Origin: a virus
Virus record (IMG/VR): IMGVR_UViG_3300046791_000242
Coordinates: 1 to 44,664 of that record
DNA length: 44,664 bases
Reading direction: 5' to 3' (one strand)
Shown here: positions 22,552 to 31,711 of the stretch, piece by piece
Position numbering within the stretch: the stretch's first letter is position 1
Layout of the letters: every line of letters begins with the position of its first letter
The notes under the pieces: model-generated
Database searches by the model: none
Seen by the model: the letters and a program-made list of their open reading frames with translations, nothing else
What the model was told of the DNA's origin: nothing
Translations under genes and position numbers: made by a program

Positions 22552-23196
22552 CTACCCATTCATTGTAGCACGCGCGATGGCCTGCCACGCCTCCGGCGTC
22601 TTGGCCGCGTCGTACTCATCGAGGACGGGAGGGCGGGCCACGAAGCCCACCTCGTGCGTCTCCGACTCGAGCCGCGAGTGCTCAATGGCTGCGATGGTGC
22701 CGGGTACCTGCCCGACGTGGACGAGGAAGAGGGCCGTCTTGAGGAAGGCGCCGTCCTCCCAGCCCCACTCACCGATGCGCTCGTCCCAGTGGAACTTGCT
22801 CCACGCGTCCTTGTGGACGACGAGGTTGCCGGTGATGAGGAAGTTCGTGTCCCCGGTGGCGACGCGCTGGCGCGTCTCGCTGGTCACGGGGTTCATCGAG
22901 AGGACGTTCGTGTACGGCATGGCGACGCCCTTGGTCTGCATGACCACGGCGACGGCCTCGGCCATCTGCGCGTAGGGGATGTAGGTGTCCGCGTCGTTGA
23001 AGATGTACACGTCCGCGTCGCCCGCGTTCAGGGCCGCGGCGTTCCGGGCCGCGCTGCGGTTGAAGGGCTTGTCCGGGTCGCTATCCCCGGTGTAGACCTG
23101 TAGGCTGGCGCCGATGAGATGCTGCTCAACCTTCTCCCATATCGCCTCGCGGCTGGGGTTGCCGCCGCGCCACGGGACGCAGATGACGGCGCGCAT
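22552..23196 (-). CDS. GT-A fold glycosyltransferase (GT2-like), 214 aa
   Basis: ATG 23196 overlaps the Dit-like gene's stop (ATGA), so the pair is coupled; the longer frame upstream is antisense to known sequence. The N-terminus VICVPWRGGNPSRE is the first strand. FNRSAARNAAALNAGDADVYIFNDADTY contains the DxD metal/sugar-nucleotide site (D68, D70). 'GEWGWEDGAF' (about 142-151) holds the E/D pair that serves as acceptor base region in related enzymes. Together these support a nucleotide-sugar-dependent transferase. Its place inside the structural operon, next to three Ser/Thr-rich virion paralogues, suggests virion glycosylation, which is known from mycobacteriophages. Modification of host surface sugars is the alternative. 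Confidence 0.75.
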   Translation of the reverse strand: MRAVICVPWRGGNPSREAIWEKVEQHLIGASLQVYTGDSDPDKPFNRSAARNAAALNAGDADVYIFNDADTYIPYAQMAEAVAVVMQTKGVAMPYTNVLSMNPVTSETRQRVATGDTNFLITGNLVVHKDAWSKFHWDERIGEWGWEDGAFLKTALFLVHVGQVPGTIAAIEHSRLESETHEVGFVARPPVLDEYDAAKTPEAWQAIARATMNG

Positions 23197-24113
23197 CAGG
23201 CGTACCGCTCGTAGAACCAGAACTTGGACCCGGCCTGCGGGGTGACGGTGGTGAAGACCACGGAGTAGGCGCTCGAGCCCGGGTCCACGGTGGTCCACGT
23301 CGTGTCTCCGCTAGACGTGAGCAGGTCCATGCGGAGGGTTTCGACGCTGTCCTCTTCGAGGGTCATGACCTTGTCCTCGCCCTTGTACCGGATGATGCGG
23401 TTGCCGCTCGAGGCTGGGACGGAGATGGTGAAGACCGTGTCGCCGATGGTGCAGGCGACGGTGCCCGCGGCAGCGCCGACGAGCAGGATGATGTTGACCG
23501 GGCAGATGAAGTTGCCGCGGTTCGAGAGGGTGCCCGAGACGGTGCCGCCCGCACTGAGGCTGTACTCCTGAGGCAGGGCCGCCATGATGGACGGGTCCTT
23601 GCAGATGAGCGTGGCCTGATACGGGATGGCGAGCGCGTCCAGTTCCTCGCCGCCCAGTTGGTCGCGGTCGGTCTGGTGGGAGAGGGCGCGGGGCATGGCG
23701 AGGACGCGGAGGGCAATCTCCCCGTCGAAGTAGTCCTCGACCCGGTTGGTGGGGACGGAGAAGTAGAGGGGCAGGTAGCCGAGGCTCTCGGGGTCCTCGC
23801 GGTAGGCGAGCACGGCGTTGAGGGCGGAGCGCAGGTCGGCCAGCCGGTCGAACAGGAGGGCGCGGGAGAGGTCGTAGAGTGTGCCCGCGATGCGGATGCG
23901 GCGAGCGCCTTGGAAGGGCTGGCCCGCGTCCATGCCGTCCTGCTGGCTGCGCTTCTCCATGTACTGGACGAGGTCCACGTCGGAGAAGTCGAAGGTGTCG
24001 ATGACGGACCCGACGATGCCGGTGCCTGCACCGTCACCCCCGGTGACGTTCTCCTCGATGGCCGAGTCGTTCAGCGTGAACCCTCGGTAGGTCACGTCGC
24101 CAAGTGGGTCCAC
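23196..24113 (-). CDS. Dit-like distal tail protein, 305 aa
   Basis: GTG 24113 with CGGAGGAAC upstream. The N-terminus is 'DVTYRGFTLND', then residues 60-130 'QPFQGARRIRIAGTLYDLSRALLFDRLADLRSAL' in the style of Dit N-terminal belts. The C-terminal half, 'GTVSGTLSNRGNFICPVNIILLVGAAAGTVACTIGDTVFTISVPASSGNRIIRY', fits the Dit galectin-like domain. Such rings join tail tube to baseplate in siphophages. Finding one without a tape-measure or tube gene is odd; it may be the tail ring of a short-tailed phage. It is the first gene after the capsid stem-loop. Confidence 0.6.
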   Translation of the reverse strand: MDPLGDVTYRGFTLNDSAIEENVTGGDGAGTGIVGSVIDTFDFSDVDLVQYMEKRSQQDGMDAGQPFQGARRIRIAGTLYDLSRALLFDRLADLRSALNAVLAYREDPESLGYLPLYFSVPTNRVEDYFDGEIALRVLAMPRALSHQTDRDQLGGEELDALAIPYQATLICKDPSIMAALPQEYSLSAGGTVSGTLSNRGNFICPVNIILLVGAAAGTVACTIGDTVFTISVPASSGNRIIRYKGEDKVMTLEEDSVETLRMDLLTSSGDTTWTTVDPGSSAYSVVFTTVTPQAGSKFWFYERYA

Positions 24114-24133
24114 TAGTTCCTCCGCTACATATC

Positions 24134-24168
24134 AGAGCCCCGACCCGGCGACGCCGAGCCGGGGCTCT
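24134..24168 (-). terminator. strong stem-loop after the capsid gene
   Basis: AGAGCCCCG (24134-24142) pairs with CGGGGCTCT (24160-24168), with an inner CGGC-GAC-GCCG stem. It fills the 71-nt gap between capsid and Dit-like genes on the minus strand. There is no long U-run, so it may give partial termination or protect the abundant capsid message. Confidence 0.55.
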
Positions 24169-24184
24169 AGGTTAGGCTACTGGC

Positions 24185-25159
24185 CTACAGGCCCGAAGCG
24201 GACTCGATGCGGATGTAACGGGCACCGGCCTCGTCAATCAGCATGGCTCCAAGAAAGCCCTTCCAACCGATGGACGCAATCTGCGCCAACTCGTTGCCGA
24301 TGGTCGCCACCATGGGGACCATGTGGAAGGTCGTCTTGCCCCAGTCGCCGAACGCGTAAGCGTCGGGACCGGCGATGAACGTGGAGTAGATGTCCACGCT
24401 ACCAGCGCCACCCGCTGCGAAGACCCGCGCACGCGCGGACTCGAAGAAGCGGACGCCAGCGTACTTGCCGAGTTCGCCGCTCAGGATGCCGTCGGGGCTG
24501 GTGTAGTTACCAACCGACAGCCACCCACCAACGTCGTCGTCCTCTTCAAAGTCGAAGACAACGGCAGGGTGGATGATGCCCTGATAGGTCTGGCCCCCGA
24601 ACAGGGGGACGGAGTCTGCCTTGAGGTTCTGCGCGGCACGTCGCACGAGCGACCCCGTCAGAACGTCCGTGGCACCAACGGCGGTGCGGGCAGCGTTGCC
24701 GCTTCCGGCGTACAGGACGTTGGTCCCGGCCGCGAGGATGCGCCCGACGTACTCGTCGGCAGTCTCAGCCGCGTCGCGGGCGCAGACGGCGCTCGCTCGC
24801 TCCATGAGGTCCACGCTGGACTCCATGACGGCAACGTCGGAGATAGTCCAACGCTGACCGGCCTGATAAGCGGTGAACTCCTCGTAGCCGATGGACAGTT
24901 CGATGGCCGTGGGGGCGACGCCCTCAGCAAGCCATGGAGCCGTACCAGCGGAGACGGAGCCCGCGTTGGTTGTGGGCGTAGCGAACGGCACGCGCAGGAA
25001 GCGCATGGTCGAGTTCGTGCCCTTGACGAAGGTGGCCTTGACGAAGCCACCGCGAAGGTGCGGCAGCGACGGGAGCAGTTCCTCTTCAAGTTCCTTGCGG
25101 ATGAGGGTCTGAACCGTCTTGTCAAAGTTGCTAGTGGCGGTGTCCGTGGGACCGGCCAT
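24185..25159 (-). CDS. major capsid protein, N4-gp56-like HK97 fold, 324 aa
   Basis: ATG 25159 with AAGAAAGGATACC upstream. The protein has an N-terminal helix (FDKTVQTLIRKELEEELLPSLPHL), a segment 'GSVSAGTAPWLAEGVAPTAIELSIGYEEFTAYQAGQRWTISDVAVMES' and 'AVCARDAAETADEYVGRILAAGTNVLYAG'. The motif order LxEGVxPT...Y.A.Q...ISD...A...D is the signature of N4-gp56 family capsid proteins. It directly follows the scaffold gene, as usual. A strong stem-loop just after the stop (24134-24168) may shape the amount of downstream message. Confidence 0.8.
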   Translation of the reverse strand: MAGPTDTATSNFDKTVQTLIRKELEEELLPSLPHLRGGFVKATFVKGTNSTMRFLRVPFATPTTNAGSVSAGTAPWLAEGVAPTAIELSIGYEEFTAYQAGQRWTISDVAVMESSVDLMERASAVCARDAAETADEYVGRILAAGTNVLYAGSGNAARTAVGATDVLTGSLVRRAAQNLKADSVPLFGGQTYQGIIHPAVVFDFEEDDDVGGWLSVGNYTSPDGILSGELGKYAGVRFFESARARVFAAGGAGSVDIYSTFIAGPDAYAFGDWGKTTFHMVPMVATIGNELAQIASIGWKGFLGAMLIDEAGARYIRIESASGL

Positions 25160-25216
25160 TGTGGTCGGTATCCTTTCTTAGGTGTGGGCCGAGTGCGTCG
25201 GCGGCGCTTCGTTAGT

Positions 25217-25786
25217 CTACTGAGGGTTACCGAGGATGTCGTCAGGGAAGGTCCGCAGATGTGCGCGGAGTTCGCTGAGGTCCATGTCCTCGATGGCCTT
25301 CTTGGTCGGAGCCTGTGGTCGCGCGGGGTTCGCCCCCACGGGCCGCGGTGTCTCCGGAACCGCGTCAAACCCCGCCCCTGTCAGGCGGGCTTCACTGGCT
25401 GCTAGCGTCTCGGGCGTCATACCTGAGACTGCCGCCCCGAACAACGCGAACGTTTCCGGGAACTTGGCTGCAACGCCAGCGACGAGAACCTCTTGGCGCA
25501 TGGCCGCGAGTTCCTGTTCCTTGACGCTCAACTGTGCCCGAAGGGCCTCATCTGCCTGCACCTTACCCGACTCGTAGTCCGAGAGTTTCGTGGCTGCCTC
25601 AGCGGCAACCCTCTCGGCCTCGGCCCGGGCTCGGGTCAGTTCAGTGACCTTCGCGTCCAGTCCTGCGTTCCGACTGCGAAGCGTAGTGACCTCGTCCGGG
25701 GTCTGAGTGCCCGTCTCGGGGGTTTGCGTCCCCTCCGCCGGGGCCTCAGGGGCCTCTAACGTGGTGCCTGCACCTGTGTCTGGCAT
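25217..25786 (-). CDS. capsid scaffolding protein, 189 aa
   Basis: ATG 25786 with AGGAGAAGGAG upstream. The layout is a Pro/Thr/Glu-rich disordered N-terminus (TPETGTQTPDE), then a coiled coil of about 75 residues (AKVTELTRARAEAERVAAEA..., QLSVKEQELAAMRQEVL), then a helical C-terminus ending in a conserved-looking tail. Phage scaffolds have precisely this acidic, coiled-coil form and sit immediately before the capsid gene. No protease motif is visible, so scaffold removal may need no cleavage. Confidence 0.8.
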   Translation of the reverse strand: MPDTGAGTTLEAPEAPAEGTQTPETGTQTPDEVTTLRSRNAGLDAKVTELTRARAEAERVAAEAATKLSDYESGKVQADEALRAQLSVKEQELAAMRQEVLVAGVAAKFPETFALFGAAVSGMTPETLAASEARLTGAGFDAVPETPRPVGANPARPQAPTKKAIEDMDLSELRAHLRTFPDDILGNPQ

Positions 25787-25807
25787 GGAACTATTGTACT
25801 CCTTCTC

Positions 25808-28800
25808 CTACGGCGTTGCGAGAACTTCCCGCAACTGCGCCATGGACTCTTCTAGTGTCGGCCCCAAGTCGGCCGCTTGGACCGGCCCAGTAGCCTGCTG
25901 TGCTCGCTCCTGCGACGCCTGAGCCAGAGACTCCTGCGTCGGCTTGACGAGTTCGGTGATGGCCGAGTTGATGGCCTTGGCCCCGCGGAGGGGGCTCATC
26001 TGTTCTGCCGACTTCTCAGCAGCATTGTACAGGCTGATGTCGGTCTTGACCGGCTTGCCCTGCTTCATCGCCGAGGCTTGGTCGAGGCCCTGCTGCGCGA
26101 TGTTCCGCATCCACGCGGGAGCGGTGGCCGGGATGTCCCACGGCGCGGCGGGCAGGAGGTAGGATAGGGCGAACATGCTTTGGCTGTGGCCCAACTTCTC
26201 GATGAAGGCGTCGAACTCCGGGTCGAACTCGCGCTGCGCGCCCACGGCCTTCTGCACGTCGTGCAGGGCATAGGCCATGGCGGTCGTGTGTACGCCGAAC
26301 GGGGTGGCGCCGACGAAGCGGACCATCTCGGGGAGCATCTTGCCCCACATGTAGGAGGCCGGGTAGAGGCCGAACATGGGGTGGTTGATACTCCGCTCGA
26401 ACATGGTCCGTCCGCGGGCGTAGTATTGCAGGCGGTAGGCGTCGTTGAACTTCTCGGCCGCGGTGTCGGCGACGGCGCGCATGAGGTGCGCCTCCGTGGC
26501 GTTGTACACGGTGCCCGCGCCCTTGCTCAGTTTGCCCATCCGCTCGAGCGTGGCGAGCGCCTCCGCCGCGGAGGGGTCGTCGCTGCCCCGGATGAGGGCT
26601 CCGACTGCGGTGTGCGCCCACTCGCCGAACGCCTGCACGGTGCGCTCGATGTCGGGCGGGGCGGAGGGCGGGGCGTGGAGGTGCGTCTCCTCGACCAGCG
26701 TGCGGAACTTCTCCACGTCGGCCCGCTGGGCGGCAATCTTCGCCAACTCACCGGGCATCTCCACGAGGCTGACGCTGCCGTCCTCGCGGAGGTTGGCAAT
26801 CTTCTTCTCGAAGTAGAGGTTCAGGTCCACCTGCGGGCCGAAGGCGAGGTCGTAGACCTCCCCGCCGAACTCGTCCACGTTGCCGCTAGCGTAGCGGGAG
26901 AGGGTGAGGCTGCTGTGCGGGGCGGACGGGCCGTAGCGCCCGTACATGGCCTTGACGTGGTTGATGACCGCGCGTGCCGCCTGCATCTGGTCAGCCGTCA
27001 TCTCGTCCAAACGAGATGCGACCCGCTCCTCGAGATGCTTGAGGAGGGCGTGGCCCAGTTCGTGCCGGATGGCGCCCTCGGGGGTAGCGGAGACGACCTC
27101 CGGTGCCCCGTCCGTGGCCCACGCCAGTTCGTTCCGACCACGGGCGCTGCCCCACGCGGCCTCGCGGTCCGCGGCGCTTCCAGTGAAGTAGCGCGGCGAG
27201 AGGTGCATTGTGGTCTGGCGGTTGCCCTCGAAGTTGCGGGTGGCCGCCTGCGTGTCGAGCGGGTACCCCTGCGGGTAGTCGGGCCGCGGCTTCGTGTGGA
27301 AGTCGTGGTTGATGTTGACGGTCTTGAGGTTCACGTCGGGGAAGTCTCGGGTGAACGCGTTGAGTTCGTCCACGATGGCGCCCTGATACTCCTCGGGCAG
27401 ACCCTTGAGGAGGTCCTGCCCCAGCAGCGTCGGGCGGCGCTCCACGAGTTCTTGGAACGAGGTGAGCGGCTCGTGCTGGATGCCGGAGATGATGCGCTGG
27501 GCGAGTTGCTCCTCGACCTGCGGGTTCCACGCGGCGGCGATGTCGGCGAGGTTGTACTCGACCCCGGCGTGGCTGGTGATGGTGGCGTCGCCAGCGGCCA
27601 CGGCCCGCTTCACGTCCACCCCGAACTCGCGCAGGAGCGCGACCTTGGCGGACGGGTCGAGGTGGTCGGCGAAGACGCTGCTCATCTGGCGCACGAGGTC
27701 GTCGTGCCGAGCGCCCTCCCCGCCGACGAGGGTGGCGAGGTCGGACTTGGTGCCGACCAACTTGCCGTCCCTGATGATGTCGATGGTGCGGCCGAGGCTG
27801 CCCAGCGTGCCGTTCTCCCCGTCGAGGATGCCGGGGCTGAACACCTGCGAGATGTACTCGAGCGGGCTCATGTCGTCGTGCATCCGGGCGGAGGCGGCGA
27901 CGAAGTCTTGGAGCGCGGCGGACTGCTTCCCGGTGAGGCTGAACTGGCGCTCGGCGGTGTTCCAGAACCCCTCCCACGAGAAGTTCAGGGCGTTCCGAAC
28001 GCGGGTCATGTAGTCGGCGTCGGCGCCGCGCTGGGCGAGCGCCTTGACCACGTCCTCCACGCCCAGCCGCCCCTCGCTGATGGCGGAGCGGAGGTCGGCC
28101 TCGTTGCCGATGCCGGAGAACTTGAGGGCCTCGGCCATGTTGTTCAACCCCAGCGCCTTCATGGCGCCGATGTGCTGCGGGGCTGCCCACTCGGCGCCCA
28201 TGGCGGCCATGTACTCGTCGGGGGTCCAGCGGCGGGCCAGTTCGTTGACCCGCTTCGTCATGAAGTCGTTGCCTTGGAAGTTGTCGGCCAGCATCGAGAT
28301 GGCGAAGTCGTCGTCGGAGACGAGGCCACCCTGCCGGATGCTCATGGCGGACTGCATCTCTTTCCACGTGTCTCGCTTCACGATGCCCGCGGTGCTCTCG
28401 CCCGCGTCCTGCGCGGCCTTGAGCGCGCCCTCGTAGTCGGCGACATCCCCCTCGTCGTACGCCTTCTTCATCTCCCGGCCCAGCCCCTTGCGGAAGGAGC
28501 GCAGCATGGCGACCCGCTTCGTGCCCTGCACATCCATGCTGCCGGAGAGGGCGTTGAGGGCGGCGTTCAGGTTCGTGCCGTGCGTCGTCGCGGTCTTCCC
28601 CAGTTTGCCGGAGACGAGGACCTTGGCGCTCTGCTCGTACATGTCCACGTCGGCCATGCGGATGACGCTCGAGGTGTTCATTCGGTCGAGGACGGCGCGC
28701 GTGGCGAGGTCCGCGGCGTTCATCTCGGAGCCGTAGATGGGGGCGACACCGCGCTGCGCGGAGAGGACCCACGGCTCAATCTTCTCCTGCAACTGGAAGA

Positions 28801-31711
28801 AGGGGTTGAGGTGGAACTTGAGGCGGGGGTACAGGTCCTCGGCCAACTGGCCCAGCCGGTTGTGCCCCTCGATGCGCCCGAGGTACTTCTTGGCGCGCCC
28901 CGTGAACTTCTGCGTCAGGCCCACGAAGCGCAGGTCGCCCTCGTAGGCATCGACCACGGCCGTCATCATCTCCTTGGGGCCAATCTGGCCGGAGAGGCGG
29001 GGCGGGATGGCGTCCTTGACCACGTTGTACATGCTCTCGCTCGAGAGGCCGCGGGCGGTGACGATGGCGGAGTTGGCGTCCACCGCGTCGAGCAGCGTCT
29101 CGGCGACCTTGTTGGCCTCCTTGCGCGTCATCGCGTTGAAGCCGTCCCCGGTGGTGATGAGGTTGTCCACGAGCCGAGCCTTCGCCGCCTCGGCGATGAC
29201 GGTGCCGGTCACGCGCGACTTGTAGGCGCGACCCAGCGCGTCGATGTGGTCCAGCGTCTTGTACACCTTGCCCACGGTGCGCGGGAGGGCCTGACCGATG
29301 ATGTTGTGTGGCAGTTCCCGCATCGGGTTGAAGGTGCCGACTTCGGTGCCGACGTGGCCGGTCCACACGCTGCCGACCGGGGCGAGCCTACCGCCGACCT
29401 TGTTGCTCCGCTCGAGCCCCCACAGGTATTCGTCGTCGGGCATGAACCCGAGGTTGTAACTGCCCTGCATCTCGTCCATGAACCCGGCGAAGTCGTCGCC
29501 CATCCCGGCCAGTTCGTCGCTCTCGACCTGCGTCGGGAGGCTGTTGTATATCCGAGAGACGTTGTTACGGAAGTCCTCGACGGACTTGCCGATGGAGGAG
29601 GGGTCGAGGTCCACGAAGTCGAGCGTGGAGTACAGGCTCAGTTCCTTCTGGACCATGGCGTACTGCTCCTCGAGCCCCGACGCCTCGTCCAGCCGCTTGA
29701 GGATACCGCCCGCACCCTGCTTCGTCAGGGTCCGCTTGTTGATGATGACCAACTTGGACAACTTGTCGCCCAAGGTGCTGATGCCGGTCTTGCGCGCAGC
29801 CGCGACCGTGTCCACAAGGCGCCTTGTGGCGTACCCGTAGGTGGACGCGTGGAGGTACGAGAGCATGTCGGCACCGCCGCTGCCCTTGAGGATGTCGTTG
29901 ACCTCGGCCCGCCACTCCTCCGGCTCGAGGTGCTTGTACATCTTCGAGAGGCGGGTGACGAGGTTCTCGATGGCGTCGGCGTCCCACTCACCCTCGCGGA
30001 TGCGGAAGCGGTTGGCCTCCTCCATGATGCGGTCGCCGTAGGCGGTCGGGGCGCCCTTGTGGATTATCTCCTCGACCACGTCGTCGGGGAGGGTCTTCCG
30101 CAGTTCCTCGTTGAGGCCCGCGGCGTACTGGGCGGCGCGGTGCTCGTCGCCCACGACCCGGCGCATCAGGTTGCCGGAGTAGACGCCGAAGTCCTTGTTG
30201 AACAGTTCGGCCAGTTCAGGGTGGAGGGCCTTGAGGCGCTCGACCACGTGGAGGTGCTCCATCTGGCCCATGCCGTCCACGACCCGCTTGACCGTCTCGT
30301 CGGTCAGGAGGTCCATGTGCTTGACGGCGCCCGGGTTGAGCCCGGTCATGGCGCTCATGGGGTCGAGGATGGTGCGGGCGACCTTGGCCGTCTTCCCCAG
30401 CGCCGTCCCCTGTAGCCGGACGTAGGGGGCGCCAGCGAAGCGGATGATGCCACCCGCGCGCTCCGTCTCCATGGCCTTCCCGTACAGGTTGATGCGGGCG
30501 GACGTGCCCTTGAGTTTCGCCCCCGCGCGGAGCACGCCCTCGAGCCCAGCCTGCGCCGTCTCAATCTGCGCGGCGTCCCCGGTCAGACGGGCAGCGGTCA
30601 GGGCCTTCTCGGCGTCGATGGTGAGTTCGGCCAACTTCGTAGCCTTGACGCCCACAGAGGCGGCGGCGCCTGCGCCGACGCTGGCCCACGTGAGCGGGTC
30701 GTAGGCGGCGGAGGAGGCAGCCTCCCACAGCGGGTCGCGGCTGAAACCGGATGAGTTGGCGGTCAGGTAGTCGAGCGCCTCGTCCTCGCTCCACTCGTGG
30801 TCGCTGACCTTCTGGAAGACGGTCTGCTCGAGCGGGGTCATCGTCTTGCCGATGTCCGCGCCGAACCCGCCGACGGTCCCGAAGGACTCGAGTTTGCCCT
30901 GCCCGACGGCCATAATCTCTTCGACGCGGTTCAGGCCGGAGCGGCCCGCGTTCCCCGCGTCCTCGCCACCCGCGTGCATCCGCTCCACGGGGCGGAGGAG
31001 CAGGCTCATGGAGTCGAGGAGGACGCCGATGGTGTCGGTGACGGAGGGGCCGGGGACGAACATGCCCGAGTACAGGGTCGGGTGCTCGAGCGACTTCTCG
31101 GCCTCGCGCGCTTTCAGCGCCTCGGTGATGATGTGCCCTCGGCGGTCGGCTCCGCCCTCGGCGGCCAGTTCCTCCTGCGCGGTCAAGTAGGCGGGGCTGT
31201 CCTTCGGGAGGGCGTTGAACTTGTCCTCGTTGGCGGCGTTGGTGATGGCGCGGGCGACCTCGCCTCCGGGGGTGGCGGCGGCGAACGCCTTGCCAGCGGT
31301 GTCGGTTTCGGCGAAGTCAAGGACCTTGCCCGCGGCGCCAGCGACAATCTCGCCGCCGACCCCGATGGCGTTCGTGATGCCGCGGCCGACGTGGCCGATG
31401 AGGCCAAGGGGACCGGGCGCGTCGCCCAAGAGGCCGCCGTGCTGCCCGTAGCGGTTCTCCGTGTCGCTGCCGAAGAGGCCCTGCTGCAACCCGACAAAGA
31501 GGTTCTGCGTCTCGCCCGCGGCGGACGTGCCGCTGCTAACGGGGTCGAGCAGGTTGACGTTGTACGTGCCCGGGGAGGCGCCGGAGTCGGGACCCTGCTG
31601 CTGCGTCTTCCCCGTGCTCCGCGGCTTGTTGCCGCCCTTGAGCGCAGCGATGCGCTTGTCGGCGGCGGTCGAGCCGGTGTTCCCGGGGGCGATGGGTCGG
31701 TAGAAACTCAC
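25808..31711 (-). CDS. giant virion (ejection-type) protein with zincin motif, 1967 aa
   Basis: Start GTG 31711 (GTGA overlap with the previous stop); an upstream extension in frame lies inside the previous gene. The protein has Gly-rich segments near residues 70-170 (GLIGHVGRGITNAIGVGGEIVAG) and long helical stretches through the middle. GAIRHELGHALLKHLEE carries HELGH at residues 1550-1554, followed some 60 residues later by NVDEFGGEVYDLAF, a suitable third zinc ligand. Large helical proteins between portal and scaffold are ejection (internal virion) proteins in short-tailed phages. A tape-measure role is the other option. The protease domain could clear a path or be used after injection. 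Confidence 0.7.
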   Translation of the reverse strand: MSFYRPIAPGNTGSTAADKRIAALKGGNKPRSTGKTQQQGPDSGASPGTYNVNLLDPVSSGTSAAGETQNLFVGLQQGLFGSDTENRYGQHGGLLGDAPGPLGLIGHVGRGITNAIGVGGEIVAGAAGKVLDFAETDTAGKAFAAATPGGEVARAITNAANEDKFNALPKDSPAYLTAQEELAAEGGADRRGHIITEALKAREAEKSLEHPTLYSGMFVPGPSVTDTIGVLLDSMSLLLRPVERMHAGGEDAGNAGRSGLNRVEEIMAVGQGKLESFGTVGGFGADIGKTMTPLEQTVFQKVSDHEWSEDEALDYLTANSSGFSRDPLWEAASSAAYDPLTWASVGAGAAASVGVKATKLAELTIDAEKALTAARLTGDAAQIETAQAGLEGVLRAGAKLKGTSARINLYGKAMETERAGGIIRFAGAPYVRLQGTALGKTAKVARTILDPMSAMTGLNPGAVKHMDLLTDETVKRVVDGMGQMEHLHVVERLKALHPELAELFNKDFGVYSGNLMRRVVGDEHRAAQYAAGLNEELRKTLPDDVVEEIIHKGAPTAYGDRIMEEANRFRIREGEWDADAIENLVTRLSKMYKHLEPEEWRAEVNDILKGSGGADMLSYLHASTYGYATRRLVDTVAAARKTGISTLGDKLSKLVIINKRTLTKQGAGGILKRLDEASGLEEQYAMVQKELSLYSTLDFVDLDPSSIGKSVEDFRNNVSRIYNSLPTQVESDELAGMGDDFAGFMDEMQGSYNLGFMPDDEYLWGLERSNKVGGRLAPVGSVWTGHVGTEVGTFNPMRELPHNIIGQALPRTVGKVYKTLDHIDALGRAYKSRVTGTVIAEAAKARLVDNLITTGDGFNAMTRKEANKVAETLLDAVDANSAIVTARGLSSESMYNVVKDAIPPRLSGQIGPKEMMTAVVDAYEGDLRFVGLTQKFTGRAKKYLGRIEGHNRLGQLAEDLYPRLKFHLNPFFQLQEKIEPWVLSAQRGVAPIYGSEMNAADLATRAVLDRMNTSSVIRMADVDMYEQSAKVLVSGKLGKTATTHGTNLNAALNALSGSMDVQGTKRVAMLRSFRKGLGREMKKAYDEGDVADYEGALKAAQDAGESTAGIVKRDTWKEMQSAMSIRQGGLVSDDDFAISMLADNFQGNDFMTKRVNELARRWTPDEYMAAMGAEWAAPQHIGAMKALGLNNMAEALKFSGIGNEADLRSAISEGRLGVEDVVKALAQRGADADYMTRVRNALNFSWEGFWNTAERQFSLTGKQSAALQDFVAASARMHDDMSPLEYISQVFSPGILDGENGTLGSLGRTIDIIRDGKLVGTKSDLATLVGGEGARHDDLVRQMSSVFADHLDPSAKVALLREFGVDVKRAVAAGDATITSHAGVEYNLADIAAAWNPQVEEQLAQRIISGIQHEPLTSFQELVERRPTLLGQDLLKGLPEEYQGAIVDELNAFTRDFPDVNLKTVNINHDFHTKPRPDYPQGYPLDTQAATRNFEGNRQTTMHLSPRYFTGSAADREAAWGSARGRNELAWATDGAPEVVSATPEGAIRHELGHALLKHLEERVASRLDEMTADQMQAARAVINHVKAMYGRYGPSAPHSSLTLSRYASGNVDEFGGEVYDLAFGPQVDLNLYFEKKIANLREDGSVSLVEMPGELAKIAAQRADVEKFRTLVEETHLHAPPSAPPDIERTVQAFGEWAHTAVGALIRGSDDPSAAEALATLERMGKLSKGAGTVYNATEAHLMRAVADTAAEKFNDAYRLQYYARGRTMFERSINHPMFGLYPASYMWGKMLPEMVRFVGATPFGVHTTAMAYALHDVQKAVGAQREFDPEFDAFIEKLGHSQSMFALSYLLPAAPWDIPATAPAWMRNIAQQGLDQASAMKQGKPVKTDISLYNAAEKSAEQMSPLRGAKAINSAITELVKPTQESLAQASQERAQQATGPVQAADLGPTLEESMAQLREVLATP

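Noticed and set aside
26180-30415. 1411-codon open frame on the plus strand
   Set aside because: It is antisense to the giant virion gene. Its His/Val/Gly/Leu-rich composition is that of a GC-rich codon shadow, and there are no motifs or ribosome site.
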